Source: Candidatus Aminicenantota bacterium | Lineage (GTDB): Bacteria > Acidobacteriota > Aminicenantia > JAMOAD01 | Assembly: GCA_027031485.1 (NCBI GenBank) | Contig: JALVQI010000050.1 | Location: 1 to 45,064, forward strand | Direction: 5' to 3' | Length of the DNA stretch: 45,064 bases | Shown here: positions 1-11,323 of the stretch, one piece after another | Position numbering within the stretch: position 1 is the first letter of the stretch | How the letters are laid out: the number at the start of each line of letters is the position of its first letter | Notes under the pieces: model-generated | What the model was told of the DNA's origin: nothing | Database searches by the model: none | The model's input: only the letters and a program-made list of their open reading frames with translations | Program-made: the position numbers and the translations under genes

Positions 1-2
1 AG

Positions 3-2564
3 GGTGGAATGGGTATGGTTTATCTTGCCAGAGATAATAGATTGAAAAAAAAGGTAGCCTTGAAAACATTGCCTGCTTATTTAATTTCAGATAAAACTTT
101 TAAAGAAAGATTGGTGAGAGAAGCTGTTACTTTAGGCCAGATTGAACATCCGAACATATGTAATGTTTATGATATTGTAGAAAAAGAGGACTATGCGTAT
201 ATTGTAATGCAATATATTGAAGGTGAAAGTCTGTCTTCTTTGATGAAAGAAAACAAACTTGATTTTGATAGTATTATTGACATTGCGATTCAGATCGCAG
301 GGGGGTTAAAAGCTGCACACGATAAAGGAATAATCCATAGAGACATAAAGCCTTCAAATATAATAATCACAAAGGATGGACTTGTTAAAATTCTTGATTT
401 CGGATTGGCTAAGTCCGTAGGAAAAGGAGAAACTGAGGATATAGAAGGAAATTTGACCCAGTCAGGTATGATAGTGGGAACTGTTTCTTACATGTCTCCG
501 GAACAGGCAGAGGGAAAAGAGCTGGACAATAGGTCTGATATTTTTTCTTTTGGTATTGTCCTTTATGAAATGTTTACAGGGAAAAGGCCATTTGAAGGGG
601 AGTCACATCTTTCGATTTTAGCAAATATACTTTCAAAAGAAGAGTTACTTCCTTCAAAGATAAAAAAAACACTACCAAAACAACTTGACAAAATAATTAA
701 AAAAGCTCTGCAAAAGGACAGAGAGAAAAGATATCAGGATATAGAAGAATTAAAAAAAGATTTGAAAGAATTGAAAGGAAAAAAATCTAATTTTAAAGAG
801 GGCTCTTTTATTTCTTCTCTTTCATTGAAAATTATTTCTTTTCTATTTTTTCTTTTTTTAATAGCATTTTTTGTTTTAAAACCTCTCTTTAGGAAACCTC
901 TGATAATTATCTTAAAACCTGAAACCGGGAAAAATGTGAGCAAGCTTTTGGGTCGTGAGATAGAGTTTCTTTTAAACAAATCATTATCTCAATTTTCAAA
1001 ATATGAAATAATGAACAGTGAAGGTTATAAAGATTTATTAAAGAAATGGAGAAAAAAAGCAAGGATAATAGAAAAAGAAAGAATTGCTTTTTTCCTAAAA
1101 CCTAAAGTTAATAAAATAGGTAGAATGATAAACATAGACACAGAACTTTATATCCCACCAAAAGCAAAGAAAACAATTACGGTTAACGGGGAAGGTACTT
1201 CCAGTATTCTGAGGTATCAGGTTGATAAAATAACGGAAAGAATTAAAGATTATCTTAAAGTCAAAAAAGATTTAAGGATAAAGAAAATTTCAGAACTCCT
1301 TACTTCCAATTGGGATGCCTTTATAAGCTTTTTTCATGGATATAAATCGTGGAAAGAGCTTTACATATCGGATGCAGGTAGATTTTTTAAAAAAGCATTG
1401 AAGCATGATCCGGAGATGGCTTTGCCTTACTATTATCTTGCGGAGATTTCTATTTTTAATGGAGATTATAAGGGGGCTGAAGATTTTATAAAGAAGGCTT
1501 ATGAGAAAAGAAAAAATCTGAATGGTTATGATAAAGCCATAATATTGGCTCTATATTCAAAACTTACCCTAAAGTTTGAAAAGGAGAGGAAATATTTAAA
1601 AGAAATAATACGTTTAAAACCAAGAGATAAAATGTCCTATTATAATTTGGGCGAAGCTTATTTTCATCTGGGCGAGGTTAAAAAAGCTCTTAAATATTAT
1701 AAAAAAGCTCTTGAAATAGATAAGGATTTTTCTCTTGCTTTAAACCATGCGGGTTTTTGTCTTTCTTATTTGGGGGAGCATATAAAAGCCCTTGATTTTC
1801 TTGAACGTTATAAAGAAATCAACAGAGGTGCTAATGCATATGATAGTCTGGGAGACGGATTCTTTTATATGGGAGATTATTTGAATGCGAGGAATAATAA
1901 GCTAACCGCTATAAATATTAATCCGGATCTTAATTGGGTTTATTATTCATTGGGTTTTATCTATTTTATGGAGGGAGATTTAAAAAACGCCTTTTTTTAT
2001 AACAGGTTTTATACACAGAAATCAAAATCCAAAAAAAACATAGCGAGAGCGGCATTTCAAAAATCTTTTTTTCATTTTTTCCAGAACGATCTTGATAAGG
2101 CTGAAAAAGAGGTTGACTATGCCTTAAATACTTATGACGCCAGAGGTATATATACTATTATACCGGAGCTTTATTATTTAAAAGGGAGAATAGCTTTAAC
2201 AAAAAGTGATATTAATACAGCCGAAAAGAATTTGTTTATCTTAGAGAATATTGTGAAAAAGTATACAATCACTGAAAAGCGTTTTTTCCCAGTTTTAAAG
2301 TTTTATCTATCTTTAAGAGCATTTGTATTAAACAGTAAGGGTAGGAAAAGAGAAGCTTTGAAAACAATGGATGAACTTGTATCAATGAAAGAGAAATTAG
2401 GTTACTGGAGTACATTTTTTAATTATCCATATTTTTTATATGATTACATAATAATTCTAAAATCTCAAAATAAGGATTACACAAAGATTTTAAGAAAATT
2501 GGATGAATACAATGCATTTTTATTTAAAAGCATAGTTAAAGTGGACAAAATAAATAAATTTTGA
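3..2564 (+). CDS. Membrane Ser/Thr protein kinase with TPR domain (5' partial)
   Basis: Eukaryotic-type (Hanks) kinase whose N-terminus lies off the left edge: the frame is open from base 3 and reads GG-MGMVYLARD, the glycine loop, so the ATG at 9 is not the true start. Numbering from that Met, the VALK lysine is near 18, the HRDIKPSN catalytic loop at 110, DFG at 130, and GTVSYMSPEQ follows. All catalytic motifs are intact, so an active kinase is expected. One hydrophobic segment (about 270-294) separates it from an extracytoplasmic part with TPR units at about 460-690. The inferred layout is a cytoplasmic kinase with a periplasmic TPR sensor or scaffold. The next gene is a pseudokinase 22 bp downstream. 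Substrate and ligand are unknown. Confidence 0.9.
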   Translation, partial: GGMGMVYLARDNRLKKKVALKTLPAYLISDKTFKERLVREAVTLGQIEHPNICNVYDIVEKEDYAYIVMQYIEGESLSSLMKENKLDFDSIIDIAIQIAGGLKAAHDKGIIHRDIKPSNIIITKDGLVKILDFGLAKSVGKGETEDIEGNLTQSGMIVGTVSYMSPEQAEGKELDNRSDIFSFGIVLYEMFTGKRPFEGESHLSILANILSKEELLPSKIKKTLPKQLDKIIKKALQKDREKRYQDIEELKKDLKELKGKKSNFKEGSFISSLSLKIISFLFFLFLIAFFVLKPLFRKPLIIILKPETGKNVSKLLGREIEFLLNKSLSQFSKYEIMNSEGYKDLLKKWRKKARIIEKERIAFFLKPKVNKIGRMINIDTELYIPPKAKKTITVNGEGTSSILRYQVDKITERIKDYLKVKKDLRIKKISELLTSNWDAFISFFHGYKSWKELYISDAGRFFKKALKHDPEMALPYYYLAEISIFNGDYKGAEDFIKKAYEKRKNLNGYDKAIILALYSKLTLKFEKERKYLKEIIRLKPRDKMSYYNLGEAYFHLGEVKKALKYYKKALEIDKDFSLALNHAGFCLSYLGEHIKALDFLERYKEINRGANAYDSLGDGFFYMGDYLNARNNKLTAININPDLNWVYYSLGFIYFMEGDLKNAFFYNRFYTQKSKSKKNIARAAFQKSFFHFFQNDLDKAEKEVDYALNTYDARGIYTIIPELYYLKGRIALTKSDINTAEKNLFILENIVKKYTITEKRFFPVLKFYLSLRAFVLNSKGRKREALKTMDELVSMKEKLGYWSTFFNYPYFLYDYIIILKSQNKDYTKILRKLDEYNAFLFKSIVKVDKINKF

Positions 2565-2586
2565 TATAAAATATTAGAGGTGTGTG

Positions 2587-4467
2587 ATGGAAGGTAAAAG
2601 ATATGGCAACATTTATTTTGCTAAAAAGTTGAGGGAAATTTATCTGGGAGAAGAATTTAGGGCTTACAAAGTTGATGAAAACGGGGAAAGAAAGCTTAGA
2701 TTAGCTACTGTCATTTCAAAAGATTTTAAATTTAAGATGGATGATTTGGCACCATATTTTAAACTTTTCGAAAACTCCAGAATGAAGAATCTTATCCCCG
2801 GGGAAGAAGCTAAGATTGTTAACGGACGCCTCGTAGTTTTAACTCCCTATAAGAAAGAGTTTAGAACTTTATCTGAAATATTGGAATATTCCTTAAAGAA
2901 GAATAACGGAATTTCCTTGGACAATGCAGTTCATATATTAATGTCAATTTTTGATATAGCCTTGGCTTTTAAGCAATATTATCAGGAGAATGGTAAAGAG
3001 CCTTATTTTTTACCTATTCCGGATGATATTGGTTTTAATAGTGAAGGAGCGGTTTTTTATAGATATCCTATTTGTAACTTTTTATTGGGAAAAGGGAAAG
3101 GTATAGAAGATGTCATAAGTAAATATTTCCCATGCCTCTTTACTCCAGGGAAAGAGATGTCACCAACGGAAGAGGTTTATGCTTTTACCTCACTATTTTA
3201 TTTTATGTTAACCGGGAAAAGAATAAATGAGATTTCAGAGGATATTGACACGGCATATATTGCTTCATCGAAGCTTTCTGTTCCATATGATTTATATAAA
3301 ACCATTCCCGAGTTTATAGTTCCCAAGATAGAGAAAGGATTTAGCGGGGATTATGTTAACTTATATGAGATGCAAAAAGATTTTGAAGAGATAATAATGG
3401 ATGGTGAAATAACTCCTTCAACCTTTAACCTTGCTTTTTATATTAATTCTTTGTTTAAAGAGGAGAATAAGAAAGAGTTGGAAGAGATAAAAAAAGAAGA
3501 AAGAGCTGAACTTCCGCCTGATGAAATAGCTTTGGCAAAGGAAAAGGAAAAAGAGATAGAAAAGGATATATTTAGTACAATAGAAGAGATAGAAAGTAAA
3601 AGTGGAAGCAAAGGAGTATATTTTGTTATTGGCATAGCAGTTTTGATAATTGCTATTTTTCTATTTGTTTTTTTAGGAAGAGAAAAGAAAACTGTGGTTG
3701 TTCAAAAACCTCAACAGCAGGTGAATGTTGAGGAACTGGCAAAGAAAATTGAAGAAAAGCTTTCCGCAAAATATGAGGAAAAAATCAAGGCAATAGAAGA
3801 ACAATATAAACAGGATATTGCTAAAATCAAGGATGAGCAAAAGAAAAAAGCTCTTCTTGAAGAGAGAAGGAGAAGGATAGAAGCATTGAAGAAACAACAG
3901 CAGTTGGAAAAGCAGAAAGCTGTAAAACAGGCCATAGAGCAGGTGAAGAAAAATGAGACAAAAACTCCCGAAAATAATACTGAGACGGTTAAGGATAATA
4001 AAACTAATGGTACTCAAAAAACAACTACTCCGGAGAATAAAACGGGAACAACAACTGAAAATAATCTCTCACCGCAAACCACAAATAATCAAGAGGCAAC
4101 TACTGTAAAAAAGGTTGAAGAAAAAAAACAAGCTCCGGTTCAGCAGAAACCTGTACAAACTTTTAAAGAGGGAGACATAGTCCCTATCTCTACTCTGGAT
4201 AAAAGTATAAAAATACTTAAACGGGTAAGCCCTTCGTTGTCCTATAGTGATGTGAGAATAGGAACAACAGTAAGAGTTATAATGCAAGTTTTGATAAATG
4301 AAAATGGAAGTGTTGAGAAATTTAGAATTATCAGGGTTTTCCCAAACATTCCTAATATGGAAAGCAAGATTAAAGATGTAATTTATAAATGGAAATTTTC
4401 AAACCCTACGAGAGAGGGTAAAAAAGTAAAAGTCTGGAAGACTATTTCTCTTGCCATCAAAAAATAA
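2587..4467 (+). CDS. Pseudokinase-like membrane protein with C-terminal TonB domain
   Basis: Start set at the ATG at 2587, which has AGAGG six bases upstream; the GTG at 2584 is too close. The 626-residue product has four parts. Residues 1-290 look like a degenerate kinase fold: EEVYAFTSLFYFMLTGKRI resembles the helix F region of the preceding kinase (SDIFSFGIVLYEMFTGKRP), but no HRD, DFG or glycine loop is visible. A membrane segment lies at about 344-365. A Lys/Glu/Gln coiled coil (about 375-460) and a Thr/Asn-rich linker (about 460-530) follow. The end (about 550-626) resembles the TonB C-terminal domain (VIMQVLINENGSV... IYKWKFSNP). Inferred role: periplasm-spanning partner of the neighbouring kinase. 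The pseudokinase call is by eye; the TonB_C call is firmer. Confidence 0.75.
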   Translation: MEGKRYGNIYFAKKLREIYLGEEFRAYKVDENGERKLRLATVISKDFKFKMDDLAPYFKLFENSRMKNLIPGEEAKIVNGRLVVLTPYKKEFRTLSEILEYSLKKNNGISLDNAVHILMSIFDIALAFKQYYQENGKEPYFLPIPDDIGFNSEGAVFYRYPICNFLLGKGKGIEDVISKYFPCLFTPGKEMSPTEEVYAFTSLFYFMLTGKRINEISEDIDTAYIASSKLSVPYDLYKTIPEFIVPKIEKGFSGDYVNLYEMQKDFEEIIMDGEITPSTFNLAFYINSLFKEENKKELEEIKKEERAELPPDEIALAKEKEKEIEKDIFSTIEEIESKSGSKGVYFVIGIAVLIIAIFLFVFLGREKKTVVVQKPQQQVNVEELAKKIEEKLSAKYEEKIKAIEEQYKQDIAKIKDEQKKKALLEERRRRIEALKKQQQLEKQKAVKQAIEQVKKNETKTPENNTETVKDNKTNGTQKTTTPENKTGTTTENNLSPQTTNNQEATTVKKVEEKKQAPVQQKPVQTFKEGDIVPISTLDKSIKILKRVSPSLSYSDVRIGTTVRVIMQVLINENGSVEKFRIIRVFPNIPNMESKIKDVIYKWKFSNPTREGKKVKVWKTISLAIKK

Positions 4468-4487
4468 TTCAAAAGGAGAGTTAATTT

Positions 4488-5468
4488 ATGAAAAGAGTTA
4501 AAATCGTATCAACAGGTTCATATTTGCCTGAAAAAGTTTTAACAAATCATGATCTTGAAAAAATGGTAGATACTTCTGATGAATGGATTACAACCAGAAC
4601 TGGAATTAAAGAAAGACATATTGCTGCCGAGAATGAAGCTACATCTGATTTAATTTTAAAAGCTGCGAAAAAAGCTCTGGAAAAAGCAAATTTAAAGCCA
4701 GAAGATCTTGATGGAATTATAGTGGCGACAATTACACCTGATAACACCTATCCGTCAACAGCCTGTTGGGTTCAAAAGGGACTCGGACTTGATAATATTC
4801 CTGTTTTTGATATTGCAGCTGCCTGTACAGGTTTTATTTATGGCTTAATTATGGCTGAGTCTCTCATAAAGTCTGGCTTAATGAAAAGAGTTTTGGTTGC
4901 AGGTGCGGATACTTTAAGTAAATTTACAAACTGGGAGGATAGAAGCACATGTGTTTTATTTGGAGATGGAGCAGGTGTTGCAATAGTGGAAGAGAGTGAT
5001 GATGAGTCAGGAATAATTAGTAGATGCTGGGGAGCCAATGGAAATCTTGGAGATTTATTAATCCAACCTGCAGGTGGATCAAAAATGCCTCCCACAAAGG
5101 AAACTGTGGAGAAAAAACTGCACACAGTGCACATGGAAGGAAATAAGGTTTTTAGATGGGCTGTTAGATATATGAGTGAAGCTGCCCTAAAAGTTATTAA
5201 GCTTGCAGGGATGAAGGGAGAGGATGTGGATCTTTTTATTCCTCATCAGGCAAATATAAGAATTATAGAGCAGGCAAGAAAATATGCAAATATACCACCT
5301 GAAAAAACATATATAGTTATTGATAAAATAGCTAATATCTCCGCTGCGACTATACCAATAGCATTGGATATGGCTATTGACGAAGGTAGAGTAAAAAAAG
5401 GAGATATTCTTGTTTTTGATGCTTTTGGAGGAGGTTTTACCTGGGGAGCAATACTTTTAAAGTGGTAA
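4488..5468 (+). CDS. fabH: 3-oxoacyl-ACP synthase III (KAS III)
   Basis: Condenses acetyl-CoA (or a branched acyl-CoA) with malonyl-ACP to start type II fatty acid synthesis in the cytoplasm. The 326-residue length is normal for FabH. The Cys-His-Asn triad is visible: Cys in AACTGF, His in PHQANIRI, and Asn in the NISAATIP segment. A GDGAGV motif and a Gly-rich C-terminus (FGGGFTWGA) also fit. The ATG follows an AAAGGAG ribosome site. It is the first of three tightly spaced genes (fabH-folP-lptB), all linked to envelope or cofactor synthesis. Confidence 0.96.
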   Translation: MKRVKIVSTGSYLPEKVLTNHDLEKMVDTSDEWITTRTGIKERHIAAENEATSDLILKAAKKALEKANLKPEDLDGIIVATITPDNTYPSTACWVQKGLGLDNIPVFDIAAACTGFIYGLIMAESLIKSGLMKRVLVAGADTLSKFTNWEDRSTCVLFGDGAGVAIVEESDDESGIISRCWGANGNLGDLLIQPAGGSKMPPTKETVEKKLHTVHMEGNKVFRWAVRYMSEAALKVIKLAGMKGEDVDLFIPHQANIRIIEQARKYANIPPEKTYIVIDKIANISAATIPIALDMAIDEGRVKKGDILVFDAFGGGFTWGAILLKW

Positions 5469-5469
5469 A

Positions 5470-6315
5470 TTGAAAATTCTTCTCCATAATAATAAAAATA
5501 TCTTTGATAAGAAAGAACATCTTATAATGGGTATACTTAATGTAACCCCTGACTCTTTTTCGGATGGAGGAAAATACATAAACCGTAATTTTGCTGTAAA
5601 AAGAGCTCTTGAGATGGAAGAAGAGGGGGCTGATATAATTGATATTGGTGGGGAAAGCACAAGACCCGGAGCAGAGCCTGTGCCTCTTAGAGAAGAGTTA
5701 AATAGGGTCATTCCTGTAATAGAAGAAATCAGGAGAAGAAGTAAAATTCTAATCTCAATAGACACTTATAAATCAGAAGTCGCGAAAGCTGCTATTGATG
5801 AAGGAGCAAATATTGTAAATGATATAAGCGGAACTAACTTTGATAATAAAATGGTAGAGGTAGTAAAAGATTATAATGTTCCAATAATAATAATGCATAT
5901 TAAAGGAACTCCTGAAAATATGCAAAAAAATCCTGTTTATAAGGATTTATTGGGAGAAATTTATGAATATTTTATTAAAATTAAAGAAAAACTGAATAAG
6001 AACAGTGTTTTTGACGAAAAGATAATAATTGATCCAGGAATCGGATTTGGGAAAAAATTGGAAGATAATTTTAAAATAATTAATAATTTGAGTTTTTTTA
6101 AAAAATTAAATCTTCCAATTCTTGTAGGATTGTCGAGAAAATCCTTTTTATCTTTGAATGGAAAATACAAAGTGGATGAAAGGGAAGAGCAAACATGTGT
6201 GGCCAATCTTATATCTTTGTTAAACGGAGCTTCCATATTGAGAGTTCATAATGTGAAGCAGACAAAAAAACTTCTGGAAACATTTCTTGCTTTTAAAGGA
6301 GAAAAGATTGATTGA
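5470..6315 (+). CDS. folP: Dihydropteroate synthase
   Basis: Joins 6-hydroxymethyl-7,8-dihydropterin pyrophosphate to p-aminobenzoate in folate synthesis. The signatures are LNVTPDSFSDGG and DIGGESTRPGA near the N-terminus, then SIDTYK, NDISG, DPGIGFGK and the GLSRKSF segment that binds pterin and sulfonamide. The C-terminal basic site reads RVHNV where RVHDV is usual. The start is a TTG one base after the fabH stop, with no clear Shine-Dalgarno site, so translation is probably coupled; the ATG at 5527 would cut off the first beta strand. Length 281 is typical. Confidence 0.95.
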   Translation: MKILLHNNKNIFDKKEHLIMGILNVTPDSFSDGGKYINRNFAVKRALEMEEEGADIIDIGGESTRPGAEPVPLREELNRVIPVIEEIRRRSKILISIDTYKSEVAKAAIDEGANIVNDISGTNFDNKMVEVVKDYNVPIIIMHIKGTPENMQKNPVYKDLLGEIYEYFIKIKEKLNKNSVFDEKIIIDPGIGFGKKLEDNFKIINNLSFFKKLNLPILVGLSRKSFLSLNGKYKVDEREEQTCVANLISLLNGASILRVHNVKQTKKLLETFLAFKGEKID

Positions 6316-7033
6316 AGCGATTAATCTTGAAAAGATATACTCTGGAAGAAAGGTTGTTGACAATGTGAATTTAAAAATTGAAGAAGGTAAAATTATTGCC
6401 CTTTTAGGTAAGAATGGGGCCGGGAAAACAACTTCATTTAAAATGATTTTAGGTGTTGTAAAACCAAACAAAGGGAAAATTTTCCTTGATGGTGAAGATA
6501 TAACTTTAACTCCTCCTCACGAAAGAGCGCTTTTGGGTATTACTTACTTACCTCAAGAACCTTCTATTTTCAGGAAAACAACAGTTTATAATAATTTTAT
6601 GATTATTCTTGACGAGAGAATTAAAGATCGTAAGAAAAAAGATGAGATAATTTTTTCTCTTATGAAAGAGTTTAATATTGAATACCTAAAAGATTCAATG
6701 GCTTACAATCTTTCAGGGGGAGAAAGAAGGAGAGTTGAAGTTGCAAGAGCTCTATTGATTGAGCCGAAGTTTTTACTTTTGGATGAACCTTTTTCAGGAG
6801 TAGATCCATTAACTATATTGGAATTGCAGAGTTTGTTATTAAAATTAAAAAAAAGAGGAATTGGGATTCTCATATCCGATCATAATGTTTATGATACACT
6901 GGAAATATCAGATAAGATTTATGTTTTGGATTCAGGAAATATAGTTGCTGAAGGTCTTCCTTCAGAGGTTGTGAACAATCCTATTGCTAAAGAGAGGTTT
7001 TTTGGTGTGGATTTTGTTTTTAAAAGCAGTTAA
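6308..7033 (+). CDS. lptB: LPS export ABC transporter ATP-binding protein LptB
   Basis: ATPase of the LptB2FG machine that extracts lipopolysaccharide from the inner membrane. Walker A is GKNGAGKTTS, the ABC signature LSGGERRRVEVARAL, Walker B FLLLDEPFSGVDP, with DHN as the switch region. GITYLPQEPSIFRK and the C-terminal AEGLPSEVVNNPIAK are LptB-specific rather than generic ABC. The start is taken as TTG 6308, six bases after AAAGGAG (6295-6301), giving 241 residues and an 8-base overlap with folP; an in-frame TTG at 6287 has no such site. No other lpt genes are in the window. Confidence 0.93.
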   Translation: MIEAINLEKIYSGRKVVDNVNLKIEEGKIIALLGKNGAGKTTSFKMILGVVKPNKGKIFLDGEDITLTPPHERALLGITYLPQEPSIFRKTTVYNNFMIILDERIKDRKKKDEIIFSLMKEFNIEYLKDSMAYNLSGGERRRVEVARALLIEPKFLLLDEPFSGVDPLTILELQSLLLKLKKRGIGILISDHNVYDTLEISDKIYVLDSGNIVAEGLPSEVVNNPIAKERFFGVDFVFKSS

Positions 7034-7050
7034 GATGTAGTTTTTACAAA

Positions 7051-7079
7051 TTGACAATATATCTATATTTTGCTATTCT
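7051..7079 (+). promoter_or_regulatory. Sigma-70-type promoter of the metK operon
   Basis: TTGACA (7051-7056), a 17-base spacer, and TATTCT (7074-7079) preceded by TG one base upstream, as in an extended -10. The predicted start near 7086 leaves a leader of about 18 bases with AGGAGG just before the metK ATG. That is too short for a SAM riboswitch. Confidence 0.75.
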
Positions 7080-7103
7080 TATCTCTAATTTTAGGAGGTT
7101 AAA

Positions 7104-8252
7104 ATGTATAAAAAAGGGAATTTTTTATTTACATCTGAGTCAGTTACAGAAGGGCATCCTGATAAAATAGCGGATCAAATTTCGGATGCGATCTTAGATG
7201 CTTTAATTGATCAAGATAAAGATTCACATGTGGCAGTTGAAACAATAACAACAACAGGTCTTGTTTTTATAGCTGGGGAAGTTACAACAAAAGGTTATGT
7301 TGATTTCCCTCAGGTAGTAAGAGATACTGTTAAGGAAATAGGTTATACGAGAGCTAAGTATGGTTTTGATTATGAAACATGTTCAGTTATTTCATCCATT
7401 CATGAACAGTCTCCTGATATAGCAATGGGAGTGAATCCGGGAGGAGCCGGTGACCAGGGGATGATGTTTGGTTATGCTACTACTGAAACCGAAGAGCTTA
7501 TGCCAATGCCAATTATGTTTGCTCATAAATTAGTAAAACAACTCTCAAAGGTTAGAAAAGAGGATGTTTTACCTTATCTCAGACCCGATGGAAAATCGCA
7601 GGTTACAATAGAGTACATTGATGGAAAGCCTGCAAGAGTTGATACTGTAGTTATTTCAACTCAGCATTCTCCAGATGTTAAACAATCTGAAATAAGGGAG
7701 GATGTAATTGAAAAGGTTATTATGGAAGTTATTCCTTCGGAGATGATAGATGATAATACCAAATATTATATAAATCCGACCGGTAAATTTGTTATGGGTG
7801 GTCCTATGGCGGACACTGGCTTGACAGGAAGAAAGATTATAGTGGACACATACGGAGGTGTTGTTAGTCACGGAGGAGGAGCCTTTTCAGGAAAGGATCC
7901 CACAAAGGTTGATAGATCAGCTGCATATATGGCAAGATACATAGCAAAAAATATGGTCGCAGCAGGTGTTTCAGATGAATTTACAGTACAGCTTGCCTAT
8001 GCAATAGGAGTCGCTGATCCTGTTTCAATTATGATAGATACTCACGGAAAAGGAAAAGTTGATGAGGCAAAAATTGTAAAAGCCATAAGAGACATCTTTG
8101 ATTTGACTCCCAGAGGTATAATTAATCAGCTTGATCTTTTAAGACCTATTTACAAGAAAACAGCTGCATACGGACATTTTGGAAGAACAGAGGATAGTTT
8201 TTCCTGGGAAAAGACAGATAAAGTTGAAGATATAAAAAATGCTTTATTTTAA
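7104..8252 (+). CDS. metK: S-adenosylmethionine synthetase
   Basis: Makes SAM from methionine and ATP in the cytoplasm. Family motifs are clear: GHPDK near the N-terminus, [12 protein letters not shown], and the Gly/Lys-rich loop [23 protein letters not shown]. Length 382 is typical for the bacterial enzyme. It has a strong AGGAGG site and is the first gene after the promoter at 7051. The SAH-recycling gene ahcY follows by nine bases, so formation of SAM and removal of its methylation product are co-expressed. CheR, encoded elsewhere in the window, uses SAM. Confidence 0.98.
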   Translation: MYKKGNFLFTSESVTEGHPDKIADQISDAILDALIDQDKDSHVAVETITTTGLVFIAGEVTTKGYVDFPQVVRDTVKEIGYTRAKYGFDYETCSVISSIHEQSPDIAMGVNPGGAGDQGMMFGYATTETEELMPMPIMFAHKLVKQLSKVRKEDVLPYLRPDGKSQVTIEYIDGKPARVDTVVISTQHSPDVKQSEIREDVIEKVIMEVIPSEMIDDNTKYYINPTGKFVMGGPMADTGLTGRKIIVDTYGGVVSHGGGAFSGKDPTKVDRSAAYMARYIAKNMVAAGVSDEFTVQLAYAIGVADPVSIMIDTHGKGKVDEAKIVKAIRDIFDLTPRGIINQLDLLRPIYKKTAAYGHFGRTEDSFSWEKTDKVEDIKNALF

Positions 8253-9517
<1,265 letters not shown>

Positions 9518-9518
<1 letters not shown>

Positions 9519-10054
9519 TGAGTTTGGTTTTAAAATTAATTCCTGAAATTGATTTGATTAAAAAAAAGAATTTTAAAGAAAAAACTGTGAAAATATGGGA
9601 AAAGGCTATCAATGAGAATAACTGGAAAGAAGAAGATCTTATGAAAATGCCTTTTACTCTTCTGATTGAAAATACTGAGATTAACATAATTAATCACACA
9701 AGAAGTGTGACACAGACAGCCATTAAGATTGGTGAGGCTCTAAAAGATTTTCATGGTGAAAAACTGAAGATTGATTTTGATATTTTAACAGCCGGTGCTA
9801 TTTTACATGATGTAGGGAAGCTTTATGAGTATAAAAAAGTTGATGGTAAGTTTGTTAAATCTGAATTGGGAGCTATTGTAAGACATCCGATTTCAGGAGC
9901 TGCTATTGCTTACGGGGAAGGAATGCCATTTGAAATAGTACATACGATTGCTTCCCATTCGAAAGAGGGAGATGCTGCAAAAAGAAGTGTGGAGGCTATC
10001 ATAATTCACCATGCTGATTTTCTAAATTATGAACCATTTAAACTCTGGGGGTAA
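9518..10054 (+). CDS. HD-domain protein
   Basis: A 178-residue metal-dependent phosphohydrolase-type protein. The HD signature is visible: a first His in NHTRSV, His97-Asp98 in ILHDVGK, later His residues in RHPISG and ASHSKEG, and IIHHAD. The start is the ATG at 9518, with AGGAGGGG at 9505-9512; it overlaps the ahcY stop (TAATG). A TTG at 9500 in frame is less likely. It sits between ahcY and an aconitase-family pair and ends two bases before leuC. Substrate is not evident; a nucleotide or cyclic phosphate is possible but is inference only. Confidence 0.85.
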
Positions 10055-10056
10055 AA

Positions 10057-11313
10057 ATGGGAGAAACCTTTGTCCAGAAGGTATTTTCAAAGAAAGTAGG
10101 GAAAAAGGTTGTTCATGGGGAGATTGTTGTTTTAGAACCTGATTATGTTATGTCCCATGATAATGCAGCCCCTATTTCAAAGATATTTGATAAATTTGGA
10201 GTGGAAAAAGTAAAATATCCTGAAAGAATTGTTATTATTCTTGACCACACTGTTCCTGCGCCAACAGAGGTTGAGGCTTCCAATCATAAATTGATAAGAG
10301 AATTTGTAAAAAAACAGGGCATTACCAATTTTTATGATATAAACAATGGAATTTGCCATCAGGTTTTATCAGAGAAAGGATATGCTCTTCCTTCAAAAAT
10401 TATTTTGGGTTCTGATTCCCACACAACAACATATGGTGCTTTTGGAGCCTTTTCGGCAGGCATTGGAAGAACTGAAGTGGCTTCTATCTGGGCAACCGGA
10501 GAATTGTGGATGAAAGTACCTGAGGTGCATAAATTTATAATAAAAGGTAAACTTCCTGAGGGTGTTTTTGCTAAAGATGTTGCTTTGCATATTATTGGGA
10601 AAATAGGTGCTGATGGAGCAACATACAAAGCTGTTGAATTTACTGGTGAAGTAGCTGAGAATTTTACAATTGCTTCACGAATGGTTCTTTCAAATATGGC
10701 TGCTGAAATGGGAGCAAAAGCAGGATACTTTTTGCCTGATGAAAAAACTTTGGAGTATGTGAAAGATATAGCTAAATCCGATTATGAAGTTTTGACCTCT
10801 GATCCTGATGCTGAATATGAAAAGATTGTTGAATTTGATGTTTCTGCTTTAGTACCTCAGATTGCAAAACCTCACACAGTTGATAATGTTAGCCCGATTA
10901 ACGAGGTTTTAGGGACAAAAATACATCAGGGATTAATAGGAACCTGTACCAATGGAAGATTGGAAGATCTTGAAGTAGCTGCAAAAATATTAAAGGGAAG
11001 AAAAGTGAAGAAAGGGGTTAGATGTCTTGTTTTTGCTGCTTCTATGCGGGAATTTATCAAAGCACTTAAAAAAGGTATTTTTGAAATTCTGGCAGAGTCC
11101 GGATGTATAATTATGAATCCGGGATGTGGACCCTGTTTGGGAGCTCACGAGGGTGTGCTTGCTCCGGGAGAAGTTGCCATATCAACAGCAAATAGAAATT
11201 TCAAAGGAAGAATGGGTAGCAGAGAATCTTTTATTTACCTTGCTTCTCCGGCGACTGTTGCTGCTTCTGTAATGGAAGGTGAAATAACTGATCCAAGAAA
11301 ATATCTTTTATAG
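10057..11313 (+). CDS. leuC: 3-isopropylmalate dehydratase-family large subunit
   Basis: Large subunit of a two-subunit aconitase-superfamily hydro-lyase. It has LDHTVPAPT, GSDSHTTTYGAFGAFSAGIGRTE, and the three [4Fe-4S] cysteines in GTCTNGR and NPGCGPCLG. At 418 residues it belongs to the shorter LeuC/homoaconitase group. The small subunit follows. Usual leucine neighbours (leuA, leuB) are absent, so homoaconitate, citramalate-pathway or 2,3-dimethylmalate substrates cannot be excluded. The fold and reaction type are certain; the substrate is not. Confidence 0.88.
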   Translation: MGETFVQKVFSKKVGKKVVHGEIVVLEPDYVMSHDNAAPISKIFDKFGVEKVKYPERIVIILDHTVPAPTEVEASNHKLIREFVKKQGITNFYDINNGICHQVLSEKGYALPSKIILGSDSHTTTYGAFGAFSAGIGRTEVASIWATGELWMKVPEVHKFIIKGKLPEGVFAKDVALHIIGKIGADGATYKAVEFTGEVAENFTIASRMVLSNMAAEMGAKAGYFLPDEKTLEYVKDIAKSDYEVLTSDPDAEYEKIVEFDVSALVPQIAKPHTVDNVSPINEVLGTKIHQGLIGTCTNGRLEDLEVAAKILKGRKVKKGVRCLVFAASMREFIKALKKGIFEILAESGCIIMNPGCGPCLGAHEGVLAPGEVAISTANRNFKGRMGSRESFIYLASPATVAASVMEGEITDPRKYLL

Positions 11314-11323
11314 GAGGTAAAAG

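Noticed and set aside
7034-7103. A possible SAM or SAH riboswitch ahead of metK.
   Set aside because: The promoter leaves only about 18 bases of leader, and no paired structure is visible.
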